A DNA stretch of 64,000 bases from Rhodococcus sp. KRD162. Its GTDB lineage: Bacteria; Actinomycetota; Actinomycetes; Mycobacteriales; Mycobacteriaceae. Positions 32,501 to 41,046 of the stretch are shown here, piece after piece. The notes beneath the pieces are model-generated. The model had not been told where the DNA came from. It made no database searches and saw only the letters and a list, made by a program, of their open reading frames with translations. A program made the translations under genes and the position numbers. The stretch lies in contig NZ_JABFAU010000014.1 in NCBI RefSeq assembly GCF_017168335.1, positions 1 through 64,000 on the forward strand. Reading direction: 5' to 3'. How positions within the stretch are numbered: position 1 is the stretch's first letter; every line of letters starts with the position of its first letter.

Positions 32501-35150
32501 CGCGACCGATCTTTTCGATCACGACACCGCTGCACGATTCGTCTACGAGTTCACCGCCCTGCTGGGTGCCGCCTTGGCCGATCCGGCGGCTCCGATAGGT
32601 GATCTCGCCCCGGCCCGCGACGGTGTGCTCCACGGCCCTGCCGATACTCCCGTCCGAACCCTCGGCCAGCTCATCGACGCCGCCGTGGCGGCCCGACCCG
32701 ATGCGCCTGCCCTGCGCTGGAACGGGATCGACTACACCTATCGACAGGCGAACGCGTACGCGAACCGCGTGGCTCGGGTACTGCTCGGATACGGTGTTGG
32801 ACCCGAGAACGTGGTCGCGGTGGCGCTCTCGCGTTCGGCCGAGTCGGTGCTCTGCACCTGGGCCGTCACCCGAACCGGTGCCGCCTACCTCCCGGTCGAT
32901 CCCGCCTATCCGGCCGATCGCATCGCGCACATGATCGCCGACTCCGGTGCCGTGCTCGGGATCACCGAGTCCGGCTCGCGGGGCTGTCTGCCCTCGGACG
33001 TACCCTGGGTCGTACTCGACGATCCGGAATCGGTCGTCGAGTTCGAGCAGGCGGACGAAACACCCATTGCGGCAACTGAACTGGCCGGTCCGGTGCTCGA
33101 CTCCAGCTCCGCGTACGTGATCTACACCTCCGGATCGACCGGGCGACCCAAAGGCGTCGTGGTCGGTCACCGAGGACTGGCCAACCTGGCGGCATCGCGC
33201 AAGCAACTGCACCGTGTGGAGCCCTCGACGCGTTTTCTGCACAATACGTCTCCGAGTTTCGACATGGCCGTCGGAGAGATGATCTCTGCGCTCTCCGCCG
33301 CAGCGACACTGGTGATCTCACCGTCGACCGTGCTGGGCGGATCCGAGCTGGCGGCGTTCATCCGCGACGAGCAGATCACTCACGCCGTGCTCACGCCCTC
33401 GGCACTGTCGACACTCGACCCGGAGGGGCTGGACTGCCTCGAGGTTCTGTGTGTCGGCGGCGAGGCCTGCAGTACCGAACTGGTCGCTCGGTGGAGTCGA
33501 GGACGGCTCATGCTCAACGGATACGGCCCCACCGAGGCCACCGACATCTCCACGCTCGGACAAGTGCGGGCCGGCGAGCCGATCACCATCGGCTCGCCGT
33601 TGCACGGTCTGCGCGCACTGGTCCTCGACGCGCGCCTGCGGCCCGTCCCGGTAGGAGTACGCGGCGAGCTGTACATCGCCGGTCCCGCGGTTGCACGCGG
33701 ATACCTTCGCCAACCAGGCCTGACCGCAACACGATTCATTGCCGATCCCAGCTGCCCGGCAACCCGGATGTACCGCGCCGGAGATCTGGTGCGGCGAACC
33801 GCCGACGGACGATTGCTCTACTGCGGCCGCAGCGATCAGCAGGTCAAGATTCGCGGATTCCGCATCGAGCCGGGAGAAGTGGACGCTGTGCTCACCACAC
33901 ACGCCGGAGTCGGTACCGCGGTGACGCTGGCTGTGCCCGGACCGACAGGAGAGAAGACACTGGTCTCCTACATCACCGGCACCGCAATACCGGAGGCGGT
34001 CCGCGAGCATGCTCGACGCTCGTTGCCCGCCCACATGGTGCCCGCCGCCGTCACGGTGATCGCCCAGGTTCCGCGTACCGGAACGGGCAAGCTCGACGTT
34101 GCCGCACTGCCGACTCCGGTGTTCACCGCCACCGCCTATCGGCCCGCCCGGACGACGGCGGAGATCGCCGTCGTCGAGGCATTCGAATCCGTCCTCGGCG
34201 CACAACGAATCGGATTGGACGACAACTTCTTCGATCTCGGTGGCAGTTCACTGTCTGCGATGCGGGTGATCGGCGAGCTGCGTGCCCGCTCGTACGAGCT
34301 CGGCATGCAGTCGCTGCTGATGGATGCGACGGTGACCGCTGTCGCCGAACGAATCTCGTCCGGCCGCTCCGACACCGAGGAACTGGCCGTGTTGCTCCCG
34401 CTGCAGCAGAGCGGCCAGGGCGCACCGGTCTTCTGCATCCATCCGATACTCGGATTGTCCTGGTGCTACACCGGATTGGGCACCTACCTCGACAATCCGC
34501 TGTACGGGCTGCAGACCCCGGCCCCAGAGGAGTTGCCGAGGACGTTGGTGCAGTTGGCCGCTCGCTATCTCGAGCAGATCATCCGCGTCGCACCCGAGGG
34601 GCCGGTGCACCTACTCGGTTGGTCGCTGGGAGGCGTCATCGCGCACGAGATGGCGAGGCAGCTGGTCGCGTCCGGCCGTACCGTGGCCTCGCTGATACTG
34701 CTCGACGCTCACCACGGCGACCAGGGGGCCTGGGCGGACGCGCTGCCGGTGACAGACCTGATGTCCGGGCTCGGCCTCGATCTCGCCGTGCCCGACGGCC
34801 AGATGGTCTCCCTCGACACCGCGGGCGAACTGCTCGGTTCGGTCGACACCGGCGGAATCCTCGACCGAACCGACATCGAGCGACTGATCGGAGCAGCACA
34901 GCACAACCACCAACTGCTGCAAGAACATCGACCCGGGGTATATCCCGGCGATGTCCTGTACGTCGACGCCGGGCTCGAGCGCCGCCATGGCGTCGGGCAG
35001 TGGTATCCGCATATCGCGGGCAACGTCACGGTGATCTCCGCGCGAGCCACGCACTGGCAGATGTGTGCGCCTGCCACCCTCGCGGCCATCGGCCCACGCA
35101 TCGCCCACGAACTTCGCTCCACCGAGAAGAGAGAACCGAAGAATCGATGA
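20526..35150 (+). CDS. Four-module non-ribosomal peptide synthetase, C-A-T-E-C-A-T-C-A-T-C-A-T-TE
   Basis: The roughly 4,874-residue synthetase reads, in approximate residues: C1 24-450; A1 473-965; T1 968-1048; E 1064-1535; C2 1555-1972; A2 1994-2472; T2 2479-2555; C3 2569-2992; A3 3019-3495; T3 3506-3578; C4 3595-4022; A4 4045-4528; T4 4539-4612; TE 4625-4872. All C/E domains keep HHxxxDG (HHIVLDG, HHLVIDG, HHILFDG, HHIAADG, HHISADG). Carriers read LGGDS, LGGDS, LGGTS and LGGSS. TE has GWSLGG with Ser4700. C1 resembles the N-terminal C domain of EntF, implying an acyl or aryl cap. By hand alignment A2 has the serine code DVWHFSLVDK; the A1, A3 and A4 codes (about DAFIVGSIV, DALFVGGIF, DMGVCGGDI) are unassigned. 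Module 1 epimerises its residue. TTG 20526 follows a GAAGAGG Shine-Dalgarno; ATG 20547 is the alternative. No MbtH or PPTase gene is nearby. Confidence 0.95.
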   Translation: MESVDSLMIREETLDRTSIADTEPFPLTPAQRGLWFAQHLLSSVPITIANYLDIRGAVDFDLMRYAGRRTAREFGAGSLRLLEIDGEPHQYIDVEQGDDTLVLDFRREADPEAAAHAWMREAYSTAIDLTHGRLIKGAVLRIDDDRTFWYSHVHHIVLDGYGAVQFMRRVASIYTEVSAGREPTPSRAGSLAEVYAAEAHYRQSPRLAKDRQYWQDKTTDLPPPPSITGVVAPPAARAHLCGGYLPENIERAVDEATRRLGSAFAPLAIAAVATFLARMTGTTDLVLSLPVAGRTTAVLRRSGGMVSNVLPIRVRITPQCTLETLVNDVQLELTGALRHQRYRAEDIRRDAGRGGDTRGFFGPAINIMAYETEVPFGQLTGEFNVLSTGPVEDLSINIYPAADGSRSRLEFEGNPNIYGSEQFAVLHRRFLTLFERFLTTASDAPILGLDVLDAIERSTLVPLSGPDAVVPELFPNLLRRGVDTAPDNVAVEFGEESLTYRELDDRANALARALIARGAGPGRVVAVALPRGAASILALWAVAASGATFLPIDPAYPSERITHMLLDSAVTIGISEHEFSHRLPQRVHWLELDDADLREECAARSSAPVTDADRRLDLTEQHAAYMIYTSGSTGTPKGVLVTHAGLATFAADARAELHVRSSSRVLRFSSASFDASLFEMIQAFSAGATMVLAPPAVIGGTELTRFLRERSVTHIICAPALLTTVDATELAQLEAVVVGGDVMPPDLVTRFGSKALLFNSYGPTETTIVVTVTAPQTDPRAITIGRPVQGSRVLVLDRLLRPVPPGSAGELYLGGPGLARGYHRRHGLTAARFVADPFGHGNRLYRTGDIVRWTGPLHSAELEFLGRSDFQVQVHGQRIELGEIDAVLSRHESVDFAVSVVHHRGDAAILVSYVKPAHTVDHNALRTFASGFLPTHMVPGMFVELDAIPLTPTGKVDRSALPEPSFESDTTAYRAPVTPVEKTLADAMAAVLQRDSVGVDDSFFALGGDSIVAIALVARAKSLGVVITARDVFERRTVAGLAEVATDTAHQKTLDELPGGGVGDMPLTPIMRQTVQSQILADGIDAFHQTMVLTAPVDLELDGLRRTVAALLDHHDALRSVLTEDGLNIRPIGSVDLDEVVTRVSTASKPGSREFASVLSESARVFARRLRPRAGVMLQVVWVAPDTGRPEIIDTHGIGRIIVIAHHLVIDGVSWRILVPDLAAAWHQVQAKSAVVLQPVATSMRRWAHGLVEVSAAAESELVGWTALLDGPHDLVGSRPLDPSIDVGATRDQVEVELTAEITEALIGPLTRAYRGTVNDVLLTALALAIWTERPSSFLVSIESHGRDEDLVPGADLSRTVGWFTSTHPVRLSLDGIDADRILAGEATVSEAIKRIKEQLRAIPGAGSGFGLLRYLNDSTAAVLAECNSPQISVNYLGRIDTDIPDALRGRGWIPDASTQIGQGSGDRLPVPVALDINAVVTNGQLRATFAFPRGVLDHDAVGDIAERWTTALTLLAEHAGAADAGGLTPSDVPLVRIDQDQIGRWERSFGELEDIWPLSPLQQGLMFHSELVRGHVDVYTAQLVFDLGGDIDTARLHRAARRLLSRHDSLRTAFVRDNQGAPAQLVLTDPELPWRTVDADADDVPAIAHAERTAAFDLAAPPLLRFVLVNTEDGASLVVTNHHILFDGWSMPIFVKELLVLYAADQPIPVPARTYRDYLEWLGSRDHEGALDKWAQALEGLDEATLLAPGHGAEHDLPVELPVPFDDDAVAALKDAARNLSVTVNTIVETAWSLVLAAELGRHDVVFGATVSGRPADLTGVEDTLGLFINTVPVRVRIHRDDTVASILTRVQAHSVDLLDAHHVGLPEVRSRVGSGAGFDTLTVFESYPVDHSALDRDTDIAGMRVRDLRIADATHYPLTLITVLEPGMSLTVKYAAAAIDSHRAAAITERVAAALNALIGDPQTPVARLDLLSEDEHSRRAAWNRTEHPVAEHTLVDLLAAAAVEHAAATAVVFEDKSLTYENFWARVRCLARYLRHTGVGPENVVGVAMDRSLDQLVAVHAVVAAGGVYLPIDASMPRARIAHLVRTASPSLILGTLADAPVQVVDPAELDLRKFSTAPLAPPPGLRPDHGAYLLFTSGSTGQPKGVTVSHRAIVNRLLWMQHQYPLCTRDVVLYKTPATFDVSVWELFWPLMTGARTVVAEPVGHRDPMYLSSLVREHRITTAHFVPSMLELFLTYGAPEFCTSLQQVFVSGEALPRAVADRFHGVIDAELHNLYGPTEAAVDVTYHRTGAGEPGPVPIGVPVWNTTVHVLDSLLRPVPVGVPGELYLGGVQLARGYAARPDLTAARFVAADAGSRLYRTGDLVRWSEDGSLHYLGRNDFQVKLRGQRLELGEVEAALLAADGVQSAVAVVRSDRLIAYIVGTASSESVTAQAVRTLPEYMVPSSILVLDAMPLGTTGKLDRTALPEPFESAEEFVEPTGDAEQAVAQIFSDVLGVQRVSVTRSWFGLGGDSLTATQVIARINAELDSDLGVRDLFEAPTVRALTDRLGRGGGSRIVLAGPRPPRIPLSPAQHRMWLLNRFDPASGAYNIAGAFRIAGALDVDALRAAVVDVVERHEILRTVYPDGPDGPEQVVTTQYPDVTLGHTTEPMLDGALYSLVAQGFEVTATPPLRVAVLEISAEDHVLVVVAHHIAADGWSMTPLARDVMIAYQSRSAGRPPQWTPLPVQYADYTLWTLDRLGDEDDADSVASQQIRYWKAILGDTPERLALPTDRPHPPVASHRGDRLSIDLDAGTVAALTALAERTGTTRFMIVHAALAVTLARVSGSADITVGTPIAGRGQRALDDLVGMFVGTLVLRTPIDPSQTFTEVLGSVRERDLDAYANADIPFERLVEILAPPRSTAYHPLFQVMLSFEDARPPSVELANLSIRPLDTSHVAAKFDLHVTVYSSPDGGSIEFVYATDIFDAQTVTDLAERYRTVLDSAVAEPNRPVGDIAILTASETPRLHGAPELGHRTLPDLLIGAVMSAGGSAVAVEAGSARWTYSEFDEAATMLARSLIRRGIGPEQYVAVALRRGITSMLATWAVAKTGAAFVPIDPTYPADRIAYMLADSGVTLGITDHQHLDSLPTGPTWICIDDASASDGECTPVGDLERTEMLRPDHPAYMIYTSGTTGQPKGVVVSHRGLVNLVADLVDRFDLDNSSRTLHFASPSFDASVLELLLAVGAGSTMVIADSDVLGGTELAAVLQRITHAFVTPAALATVDPTDIAESTTIVVGGEACPPTLADAWAGHLRLFNGYGPTETTIFATIDGPLEPHAPISIGGPVRGAESVILDDRLHPVPTGTVGELYLTGDGVARGYHRRFGLTASRFVADHRGRRLYRTGDLVRRTGERYEYIGRRDAQVKVRGFRIELGEIDAVVAGCDGVAQAVTAVHDNRVVGYVVPVAGRVLDPELIRHHARGFLPTHMVPQTVMILDALPRNGNGKLDRAALPTPTLSTPEFAEPATDTERLVAEAFAVALDTAAVGAGDDFFALGGTSLSATRVIAHINDAAGTALPVRSVFESSTVRSLAVVVDAAERSALPRLVAGPRPSVIPLSFAQMRMWLLNRVDPASAAYNIAFAVQLNGSVDGEALQLAVDDVLARHESLRTYFPVVDDDPVQVIVDDVPLDLHPVDVDDSEVLARVAAVIGRGFDVTAAVPVRGALLRTNPSAHVLVLVVHHISADGLSMMPLARDVAIAYGARLHGTTPQWSPLPVQYADFAVWQRTVLGSDEDSASVLSQQLRYWRRTLADLPAVLELPTDRPRPAVASKRGRAVQFSLSQQTTTEVRSLARRTGSSVFMVLHAAYSALLARLTGSSDIPVGTPVSGRGSGALDEVVGMFVNTLVLRLSVDPSRSFTDLVAQARTVDLAAMEHSDVPFEQVVEALAPARSTAHSPLFQALIALETERPKDLTLPGLDITPFPYESEVTRFDVALTFTDSDSLDGSLRYATDLFDHDTAARFVYEFTALLGAALADPAAPIGDLAPARDGVLHGPADTPVRTLGQLIDAAVAARPDAPALRWNGIDYTYRQANAYANRVARVLLGYGVGPENVVAVALSRSAESVLCTWAVTRTGAAYLPVDPAYPADRIAHMIADSGAVLGITESGSRGCLPSDVPWVVLDDPESVVEFEQADETPIAATELAGPVLDSSSAYVIYTSGSTGRPKGVVVGHRGLANLAASRKQLHRVEPSTRFLHNTSPSFDMAVGEMISALSAAATLVISPSTVLGGSELAAFIRDEQITHAVLTPSALSTLDPEGLDCLEVLCVGGEACSTELVARWSRGRLMLNGYGPTEATDISTLGQVRAGEPITIGSPLHGLRALVLDARLRPVPVGVRGELYIAGPAVARGYLRQPGLTATRFIADPSCPATRMYRAGDLVRRTADGRLLYCGRSDQQVKIRGFRIEPGEVDAVLTTHAGVGTAVTLAVPGPTGEKTLVSYITGTAIPEAVREHARRSLPAHMVPAAVTVIAQVPRTGTGKLDVAALPTPVFTATAYRPARTTAEIAVVEAFESVLGAQRIGLDDNFFDLGGSSLSAMRVIGELRARSYELGMQSLLMDATVTAVAERISSGRSDTEELAVLLPLQQSGQGAPVFCIHPILGLSWCYTGLGTYLDNPLYGLQTPAPEELPRTLVQLAARYLEQIIRVAPEGPVHLLGWSLGGVIAHEMARQLVASGRTVASLILLDAHHGDQGAWADALPVTDLMSGLGLDLAVPDGQMVSLDTAGELLGSVDTGGILDRTDIERLIGAAQHNHQLLQEHRPGVYPGDVLYVDAGLERRHGVGQWYPHIAGNVTVISARATHWQMCAPATLAAIGPRIAHELRSTEKREPKNR

Positions 35151-36160
35151 AAGCTCCACGTCTGACGGCCATCCTGGTGGCCGCGGGGCTGCTGTTCGGC
35201 CTGCCCGCGGTCGCGGCCGCGGATCCTGTGTCCCCAGCTGCCGAACAGGCCCGAGGACCCGTGGGAGCGGTCCGGGGCATCGACAAGATCGACGACGTCC
35301 GCTGGGATGTGTACGTCTACTCGCCGTCGATGGACACCGACATCAAGATTCAGGTGATCAGGCCCGCCGACACCTCGGTGCCGCGCCCGACGCTGTACAT
35401 GCTCAACGGTGCCGGTGCGGGTGTCGACGGTGCCAACTGGCTGGCCAAGACCGATATCGTGGACTTCTTCGCGGACAAGAACGTCAACGTCGCGATGCCC
35501 GTCGGTGGGTACCTGAGCTACTACACCGACTGGGAGCGCGACGATCCGAAGCTCGGCCGCAACAAGTGGCAGACCTTCCTCACCCACGAGCTACCGCCGG
35601 TCCTCGACGAGGCGTTGGGTGCCAACGGCGTCAACGCCATCGGCGGGCTGTCGATGTCTGCGGGCTCGGTGCTCGATCTCGCGATCCACGCGCCGGGACT
35701 GTATCGCGGCGTGGCGTCGTACAGCGGTTGCGCGCAGACCAGTGATCCGGTGACCCGCACCTTCATTCGTGCGTTGGTGGCGCTGCGCGGCGGCGGCAAC
35801 ACCGACAACATGTGGGGTCCGGACGGTGATCCGCGCTGGGTGGAACACGACCCGCTCGTCAACGCCGACAAACTCCGCGGGCTCGAACTGTTCGTCTCCA
35901 ACGCCAGCGGTCTGCCCGGGCCGTACGAGATGCCCGGTGCCGACCGGCCGGCCGGATCCCCGCCGCTGGCGGACCAGATCGTGCTGGGCGGACTGATCGA
36001 GGCCGGAGCCAACACCTGCGCTCACAATCTGGTGAATCGTCTCGGCGAGCTCGACATCCCCGTGACGACGGACTTCCGTCCCTCCGGAACACATTCGTGG
36101 CAGTACTGGCAGGACGCGCTGCGGACCTCGTGGCCGACCCTGGAACGGGCGCTGAGCTGA
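35147..36160 (+). CDS. Antigen-85-like mycolyltransferase / esterase, secreted
   Basis: A 337-residue secreted alpha/beta-hydrolase with signal peptide (about 1-25, ending VAAADP). The antigen-85 pattern is clear: [18 protein letters not shown] near the N-terminus, the nucleophile motif GLSMS with Ser169, and GTHSWQYW with His316, which corresponds to the catalytic-His region GTHSWEYW of antigen 85. Characterised relatives transfer mycolic acids between trehalose esters or to arabinogalactan; some corynebacterial members acylate proteins. The ATG overlaps the NRPS stop as ATGA, an arrangement that couples its translation to the NRPS. That suggests the peptide product or its carrier is a substrate or partner, which is inference. 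It could instead be a cell-wall housekeeping enzyme that merely sits there. Confidence 0.88.
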   Translation: MKAPRLTAILVAAGLLFGLPAVAAADPVSPAAEQARGPVGAVRGIDKIDDVRWDVYVYSPSMDTDIKIQVIRPADTSVPRPTLYMLNGAGAGVDGANWLAKTDIVDFFADKNVNVAMPVGGYLSYYTDWERDDPKLGRNKWQTFLTHELPPVLDEALGANGVNAIGGLSMSAGSVLDLAIHAPGLYRGVASYSGCAQTSDPVTRTFIRALVALRGGGNTDNMWGPDGDPRWVEHDPLVNADKLRGLELFVSNASGLPGPYEMPGADRPAGSPPLADQIVLGGLIEAGANTCAHNLVNRLGELDIPVTTDFRPSGTHSWQYWQDALRTSWPTLERALS

Positions 36161-36174
36161 GGGTCGCTGCCCTC
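36159..36174. terminator. Short hairpin between convergent genes
   Basis: GAGGG and CCCTC arms (36159-36163 and 36170-36174) enclose a six-base loop, directly after the mycolyltransferase stop and before the end of the convergent lysozyme gene. The stem is only 5 bp and there is no U-run, so terminator function is tentative. Confidence 0.3.
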
Positions 36175-36182
36175 GGGGGGCG

Positions 36183-36893
36183 TCACCAGCGAGCGAGAGT
36201 CCGCAGCGATTCCGGAGTGCCCGAGTAGTGGTTGATGTCGGTTCCCCCGTCGATTCCGGGGATGGTGCCGCGATCGGTGTACTGCCAGAACAGCCAGTTG
36301 CTCCAGCCGCCGGGCAGCGGTCCGAGCTCGTCGTTGTAGTCGGCGATCCACAGCGGGTAGTTGTTGAACTCGTGCGTATCGGCCATGGCCGTCCGCCAGA
36401 AGTGCGGATACGTGTAGATGATCGGCTGGCGTCCGGTCAGGGTCTGGACGGTGTTCAGGTAGCGATGCGTCCAGTCGATCAACTCGGCTGGGGATTTGCC
36501 CTTGGCGTCCTCGAGATCGAGCACGGGCGGCAGATCGCCCGGGCCGTTGATGCCCAATACCAGCGCGGAGTAGTACGCACCCTGCAATTCGGGGGAGAGC
36601 GTCACGTCGGCGTAGTGGTAGGCCCCGCGCGCCACGGAGGCCGTGCGCATCACGATCGAATCCTCCACGAAGTACGGGTTGACGTAGTCCAACCCCTCGG
36701 TCGCCTTGACCATGGCGAAACCGTGGCCTGCCGCCTTGACGGCGTGCCAATCGATGGCGGTGCCGTCGATGTGCTGCCAGGACGAGACATCGGGGCCCTG
36801 TGGAACAGCCGAGGCGACCGCCGGCATGGCAACTGCCATGACGCCGACCGAGAGCATTCCGAACAGGGCACGGACGGTGCGAGAGAAGACCAC
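36183..36893 (-). CDS. Secreted GH25 lysozyme-like muramidase
   Basis: A GH25 (lysozyme M1-type) enzyme of about 236 residues. The catalytic features are PDVSSWQ (Asp) near the mature start, MVKATEGLDYVNPYF, and DLPPVLDLEDAKG with the Asp/Glu pair; it ends FWQYTDRGTIPGIDGGTDINHY. A GTG at 36893 gives a signal peptide (FSRTVRALFGMLSVGVMAVA, then ASA before VPQ). The reading frame is open another 160 nt upstream, but that part lacks protein-like character. The enzyme should cut peptidoglycan between MurNAc and GlcNAc outside the membrane. It is convergent with the mycolyltransferase gene and divergent from the TE-like gene, and no functional link to the NRPS is evident. Confidence 0.88.
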   Translation of the reverse strand: MVFSRTVRALFGMLSVGVMAVAMPAVASAVPQGPDVSSWQHIDGTAIDWHAVKAAGHGFAMVKATEGLDYVNPYFVEDSIVMRTASVARGAYHYADVTLSPELQGAYYSALVLGINGPGDLPPVLDLEDAKGKSPAELIDWTHRYLNTVQTLTGRQPIIYTYPHFWRTAMADTHEFNNYPLWIADYNDELGPLPGGWSNWLFWQYTDRGTIPGIDGGTDINHYSGTPESLRTLARW

Positions 36894-37086
36894 CCGGCTG
36901 AGATTATGGCCCCGGACCTGGGCACTCAATGGTGAACAGTCACTAATGCGTTCTGTTCGCAGACGTGGTTGAGTCTTCGATAATGAGACGTGGGTAACAC
37001 TCACGCTGCCGCTGGCGACATACCCACAGTCGGCACGAACAAACAATTTCAACACGAACTACATCTCTCGGCTCGGAGGCGCACCC

Positions 37087-37773
37087 ATGACTGTCGTGAA
37101 CGATCTTTCGAATCTGGCTCTCACGGACCTCGACCCGTCCGATTACGCCGTCCCGACCGTCGCGCCGATCCGCACCGCGGGGAACCTCCACCCGGTGTTC
37201 TGCATCCACCCGCTGGTGGGATTGATCGATTGCTACTCGACCCTGGCAGCGCACGTCGACGACGCCCGACCCATCTACGGGATTCAGGTACCGGCGTCCG
37301 GTGCGCGTGCCGAGTCCTTCGCGGCGCTGGCAGCGCAGTACGCCGACGACATCGTTCGTATCCAGACCGACGGCCCTGTGCACCTGCTCGGCCACCAGTT
37401 CGGCGGAGTTCTCGCCCACGCCATCGCCGTGGAACTGCAGAGCCGTGGCATCACCGTCGGCACCCTGACGCTGCTCGACAGCGACCCCGTCCGGGCCCTC
37501 ACCGAGGGCGCAGATCTGCTGGCAACCATGGGCGAGGAGATCGATCGCAGTCACGCCGAGGAGCTGCTGGCCGTCGCGTCGCACAACGACGAACTGATCA
37601 AGCGTCACCTGCCCGGCATCTACTTCGGCGACATCGTGGCCGTCTCGTCCACTGGAACCGACTCCGGGTCTGCCTGGCATCCCTTCGTGTGCGGCACCGT
37701 GGCCAAGTACCTCGTGCCCGACGCCACCGCGTTCGAGCTCGTCGGACCGCTGGTCGAGAGCTACCTGAGCTGA
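37087..37773 (+). CDS. Stand-alone thioesterase-like protein with Gln in place of the catalytic Ser
   Basis: This 228-residue protein is a paralogue of the TE domain that ends the nearby NRPS. Matching segments are VFCIHPLVGLIDCYSTL ([21 protein letters not shown]), GPVHLLG-QFGGV around the nucleophile elbow, TLTLLDSD (SLILLDAH) and ASHNDELIKRHLPGIYFGD ([19 protein letters not shown]). In the elbow the sequence is GHQFGG, so Gln104 replaces the nucleophile Ser. A distal His occurs in SAWHPFV. It has no signal peptide. Either it is catalytically dead and serves as a binding or structural partner, or it uses different chemistry. It lies 0.9 kb past the mycolyltransferase, beyond the convergent lysozyme. 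Type II (editing) thioesterases keep Ser, so that label would be wrong. Confidence 0.85.
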   Translation: MTVVNDLSNLALTDLDPSDYAVPTVAPIRTAGNLHPVFCIHPLVGLIDCYSTLAAHVDDARPIYGIQVPASGARAESFAALAAQYADDIVRIQTDGPVHLLGHQFGGVLAHAIAVELQSRGITVGTLTLLDSDPVRALTEGADLLATMGEEIDRSHAEELLAVASHNDELIKRHLPGIYFGDIVAVSSTGTDSGSAWHPFVCGTVAKYLVPDATAFELVGPLVESYLS

Positions 37774-37783
37774 TTTTCTCGGG

Positions 37784-39121
37784 TTATCCCAGCCAGTCCA
37801 GCACCGCCGCGGCCGTCCACGATTGCTGCATGCTGCCGAGCGGCTTGCCGGTGAACGGCTCGTAGTACTCGGCAAAGCTGCCGTCGCTGGCCTGTCGCAA
37901 TCCTTCGTCTCGCAGCGACAAAGACCGCTCCGACCATCCGCGACGCGCGAAGGCCCACGAGAACAACCACGTCATCACCGGCCACACCGGCCCGCGCCAG
38001 TACTCACGAGCTCGGAAATCTTTCGAGACCGGGGACGTCGAGGGCGGCACCGCGTACCGCAGATCAGGATGCCCGCAGAATCGCGTGCCCTCGAAGATTC
38101 GAAGCAGGTTACGTTCCTGCTCACGGGGCAAGCCGCCGCACAGCAACGGCGCGAACATCGCGATGGTCTCGGTCCCGATCCATTGGCCGGTGCGTAGATC
38201 GAAATCGCGAGCTCCGCCCGAACGCGCGTCCGTCGTCGCGATGACGCCTGTGCGGAACTTCTCCGCCCAGGAACGCAACTCCCGAACATCGGAATGCGGA
38301 CGCGAATGATCTTCACCGATGGTGGCCAGTACGTCGCAGGCCACCGCGAAAATGGCGCTGACGAACACGTCCTCGACGGCGAAGCTCATCTTGGTCTTGA
38401 GCGCGTCGTCGTCGTAACCGACCTGCTTCATCTCCTCCACCAACCAGATGTAGCGGTCGTACTCGAGGTTGCTGGGACGCTGGGAGGCGTCGGTGATGAC
38501 GGCCTTGTCCTCGCGGAAGTACGGGTCCATGTCTCCGGGCACCACATTGGCGTAGGCCGAGTCCCATCGCGGCGAGTTGTCCATGCCCGACTCCCAGCCG
38601 TGGAACACCGCGATGCGTCCGTTGTCGTCGACATCGCGGGCCTGAGCAAGCCAACGATGCCACCGCACCAGATCCTCCCAGCGTCGATCGAGAAACTCCT
38701 CGGCGACGGCGCGCGTCGTACGTCCGTGGCGCTTGGAGTGATCGAGGATGCGTTGCACGGCGATCGCGTGCACCGGAGGCTGCGTGATGCCCGAGGTCTG
38801 CGGACTCATCGGAGCGTGCGGGGCGAGCGTGCCAGTGGCCCACCGAGCCGGCCCGGGGAAGTAACCGTCGACCCCGTTGGCGAACACGATGTGCGGAATC
38901 ATCCCGTTCTTCCACTGCGCGGAGAGCAGCGTATCCATCTCCACCACGGCACGCTCGACGCTCAACGGGGCCAGCCCCACCGAGACGAACGCCGCATCCC
39001 AGCTCCACATGTGCGGATACAACCGCGGGGCTGCGCTGGTCATCGAACCCAGATCGTTACCCCTGAGCAAATATGCAGCGCGTGCCGCCAGCTGCGTGGA
39101 AGTGAAACCTCGATCGCCCAT
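37784..39121 (-). CDS. ggh: Glucosylglycerate hydrolase (GH63 family)
   Basis: The 445-residue protein closely follows the mycobacterial glucosylglycerate hydrolase as I remember it: the FTSTQLAARAAYLLRGNDLG start, YPHMWSWDAAFVSVGLAPLS, HGWESGMDNSPRWDSAYANV, SFAEYYEPFTGKPLGSMQQS, and WLG at the end. Length is within one residue of the Mycobacterium hassiacum enzyme (446). It hydrolyses glucosylglycerate to glucose and glycerate, mobilising the compatible solute that mycobacteria accumulate under nitrogen limitation. ATG 39121 is preferred over a start 29 codons upstream because it matches the family N-terminus. It is cytosolic. It sits next to a nitrogen-assimilation cluster, which fits the known physiology. 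Convergent with the TE-like gene, 10 bp away. Confidence 0.88.
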   Translation of the reverse strand: MGDRGFTSTQLAARAAYLLRGNDLGSMTSAAPRLYPHMWSWDAAFVSVGLAPLSVERAVVEMDTLLSAQWKNGMIPHIVFANGVDGYFPGPARWATGTLAPHAPMSPQTSGITQPPVHAIAVQRILDHSKRHGRTTRAVAEEFLDRRWEDLVRWHRWLAQARDVDDNGRIAVFHGWESGMDNSPRWDSAYANVVPGDMDPYFREDKAVITDASQRPSNLEYDRYIWLVEEMKQVGYDDDALKTKMSFAVEDVFVSAIFAVACDVLATIGEDHSRPHSDVRELRSWAEKFRTGVIATTDARSGGARDFDLRTGQWIGTETIAMFAPLLCGGLPREQERNLLRIFEGTRFCGHPDLRYAVPPSTSPVSKDFRAREYWRGPVWPVMTWLFSWAFARRGWSERSLSLRDEGLRQASDGSFAEYYEPFTGKPLGSMQQSWTAAAVLDWLG

Positions 39122-39228
39122 GGAGATAGTTTGCGTCCGCTCGTCCGATTCCGCTCGTTTCGATTGCGGACCGAAACTGTCCGCATTGCTCGTTAGTGTC
39201 CTCTTCACCAGCCGACACAGGAGGAAAA

Positions 39229-40518
39229 ATGGCCACCGAGAACGCAGACATCACCAAGATGCTCGACGAACAGCGCGCGAACTTCCTCATCACCGTCCGG
39301 GGAATCACCGACGAACAAGCCCGCACGCGCACCACCTCGAGCGAACTCACTCTCGGCGGGCTGCTGCATCACGTCATCAACAACGAGCGGCACTGGATGA
39401 CGGTGATCGCGGAGCTCGACGAAACGGCCGAGTTCGACATGGCATCCGCGGGCGGGGAGTACGTCATGGCGGACGGCGAAACAGTGGCAGGGTTGATCGC
39501 CGAGTGGGAAGGGGTCGCGCGATCCACCTTGGCCGCGCTCGAGTCCTTGGACCTCGACCTGTCGGTCCCGGTCCCGACGGCGCCCTGGGCCCCCGAGCGC
39601 ATCTGGCAAAGCGCACGATTCACGGTGCTGCACATACTGCGCGAGATCTCCCAGCACGCTGGACATGCCGACATCATTCGCGAGGAACTCGACGGTGCGA
39701 ACACCACCCGAACCTGGGCCTCCGAGGCAGGGGATGAGCTTCTAGCCGTCGACGTTCCGGACGGCCGGCTCGGCCGAGACCCAGTCGGCCATGACATCGG
39801 CAAGTGCCCTGACCCCGATGATGCAGTCCTCGCGCTCGGCGAACTCGTCGGGCGAGTGGGAGACGCCGGTCGGATTCCGAACGAACAACATCGCCGTGGG
39901 AACCTTCGCGGAGAGAATTCCGGCGTCGTGCCCCGCGGCGGTGGGGAGCACAGGAATGTCGCCGAGGTGGCGCAGTGCCCTGCGCAGCCGCTCCCGCGGT
40001 TCCGCAGGAAACTCGACGATGGGAGTGATGGACTCGGCGAGTACTTCGAGTTCGATCCGGTCGTTCGAGCAGTGGGCGCGCGCCTCGGCTTCGATGGCCG
40101 CGATGAGCGTGCTCAGTGTGGCCTCGTCGGCAGCGCGTGCGTCGAGCCAGGCTTTGATTCGAGAGGGTATGGCATTGGCCCCGTTGGGAAGTACGTGAAC
40201 CTTCCCGAAGGTCGCCACGCTCTCGTGCGCGCACGCGGCGGCGCGCGCGCTGTGGACCGAGGATGCGAATGCGAGCATCGGGTCGCGGCGATCCACCAGC
40301 CTCGTGGCCCCGGCGTGGTTGGCTTCACCATCGAAGGTGAACTCCCAGCGCCCGTGCGGCCAGATCGAGGACGCAACCGCGAGCGGCCTGTCCACCAGGT
40401 CCAGGGCTCGCCCCTGCTCCACGTGCAATTCCACATACACCCCGACGCGATCGGCCAGCGCCGGATCGGCACCGATGTGTGTCGGCGTGCGACCGGCCTT
40501 GGTCATCGCCTCGGCTAG
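39229..40518 (+). CDS. DinB/DUF664-like protein with abnormal antisense-overlapping C-terminal extension
   Basis: ATG 39229 has an excellent AGGAGG Shine-Dalgarno at 39219-39224. Residues 1-155 are a DinB/DUF664-type helical bundle: LHHVINNERHWM with the first metal-site His, and FTVLHILREISQHAGHADIIREELDG at the end, carrying the usual trailing His residues. Family members end about here. In this frame, however, no stop occurs until 40518, so the frame runs for 777 bp antisense through the amidohydrolase gene, giving 429 residues. The extension has no recognisable domain. A one-base shift near 39700 would meet TAG at about 39742 and give a normal protein of about 170 residues, so a frameshift or sequencing error is likely. 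The true function (mycothiol-dependent or other DinB chemistry) is unknown. Confidence 0.7.
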   Translation: MATENADITKMLDEQRANFLITVRGITDEQARTRTTSSELTLGGLLHHVINNERHWMTVIAELDETAEFDMASAGGEYVMADGETVAGLIAEWEGVARSTLAALESLDLDLSVPVPTAPWAPERIWQSARFTVLHILREISQHAGHADIIREELDGANTTRTWASEAGDELLAVDVPDGRLGRDPVGHDIGKCPDPDDAVLALGELVGRVGDAGRIPNEQHRRGNLRGENSGVVPRGGGEHRNVAEVAQCPAQPLPRFRRKLDDGSDGLGEYFEFDPVVRAVGARLGFDGRDERAQCGLVGSACVEPGFDSRGYGIGPVGKYVNLPEGRHALVRARGGARAVDRGCECEHRVAAIHQPRGPGVVGFTIEGELPAPVRPDRGRNRERPVHQVQGSPLLHVQFHIHPDAIGQRRIGTDVCRRATGLGHRLG

Positions 40519-40995
40519 AGTGATCCCGTCGCCGTCTCGCAATGCGAGAGCGCGTTCGGGAGCCAGCGCACCCGTCGTCAATTGACTACCCACGCAGGCG
40601 ACGCCGAAGCGGGCACCTTCCTCGTCGGAGAAGGCAGTGACGGCAACCGGAATGGTCGGCTCCACGCCGCGATCACGCAGGATGTCCACCGCAGCGAAGG
40701 CGGACACGACACCGAGGGGGCCGTCGAACGCGCCACCGTCGGGCACCGAGTCCAGGTGCGATCCGGTGACGAACGCTCCGGTGGGTTCGCCCACCCATCC
40801 TGACGGAAGCCACCACGCCCACAGATTCCCGTTGCGATCCTCCTCCACGTCCATGCCACGGGCCGCTGCCTCGCCCGCGAACCATTCGCGCAGGGTCAGA
40901 TCGGCGTCTCCCCAGGCGAATCGACGGTAGCCGCCTGTGGAATGGTGCTGTCCGACATCGAGAATCGACGTCCACAGGCTGTCGAAGGAGGTCAT
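39742..40995 (-). CDS. M20-family allantoate amidohydrolase / N-carbamoyl-amino-acid hydrolase
   Basis: The 417-residue protein is a dinuclear-metal amidohydrolase of the hydantoinase/carbamoylase M20 type. Metal and substrate motifs are present: TGSHLDSVPDGGAFDGPLGV, FSDEEGARFG, ELHVEQGRALD, GEANHAGAT, and TAAGHDAGILS near the C-terminus. Enzymes of this family remove carbamoyl or ureido groups, releasing ammonia and CO2 from N-carbamoyl amino acids, allantoate or ureidoglycine. It starts 51 bp after the glutamate-synthase-like gene, on the same strand, so it probably ends the nitrogen operon and supplies nitrogen. Choice among allantoate and carbamoyl-amino-acid substrates is not possible from sequence. 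Its 3' 777 bp overlap the extended DinB reading frame on the other strand. Confidence 0.88.
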   Translation of the reverse strand: MTSFDSLWTSILDVGQHHSTGGYRRFAWGDADLTLREWFAGEAAARGMDVEEDRNGNLWAWWLPSGWVGEPTGAFVTGSHLDSVPDGGAFDGPLGVVSAFAAVDILRDRGVEPTIPVAVTAFSDEEGARFGVACVGSQLTTGALAPERALALRDGDGITLAEAMTKAGRTPTHIGADPALADRVGVYVELHVEQGRALDLVDRPLAVASSIWPHGRWEFTFDGEANHAGATRLVDRRDPMLAFASSVHSARAAACAHESVATFGKVHVLPNGANAIPSRIKAWLDARAADEATLSTLIAAIEAEARAHCSNDRIELEVLAESITPIVEFPAEPRERLRRALRHLGDIPVLPTAAGHDAGILSAKVPTAMLFVRNPTGVSHSPDEFAEREDCIIGVRALADVMADWVSAEPAVRNVDG

Positions 40996-41046
40996 GGCGA
41001 GGTGTTGCCCTTTCGAAAGTGAAGCGATCGTGTGCCTCGGCCCCGG

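Noticed and set aside
33449..35146. Long arginine-rich frame upstream of the mycolyltransferase
   Set aside because: It is a shadow of the NRPS A4/TE coding region; the real start gives a signal peptide.
37087..37773. Labelling the TE-like protein a type II editing thioesterase
   Set aside because: Type II thioesterases need the GxSxG serine, which is Gln here.
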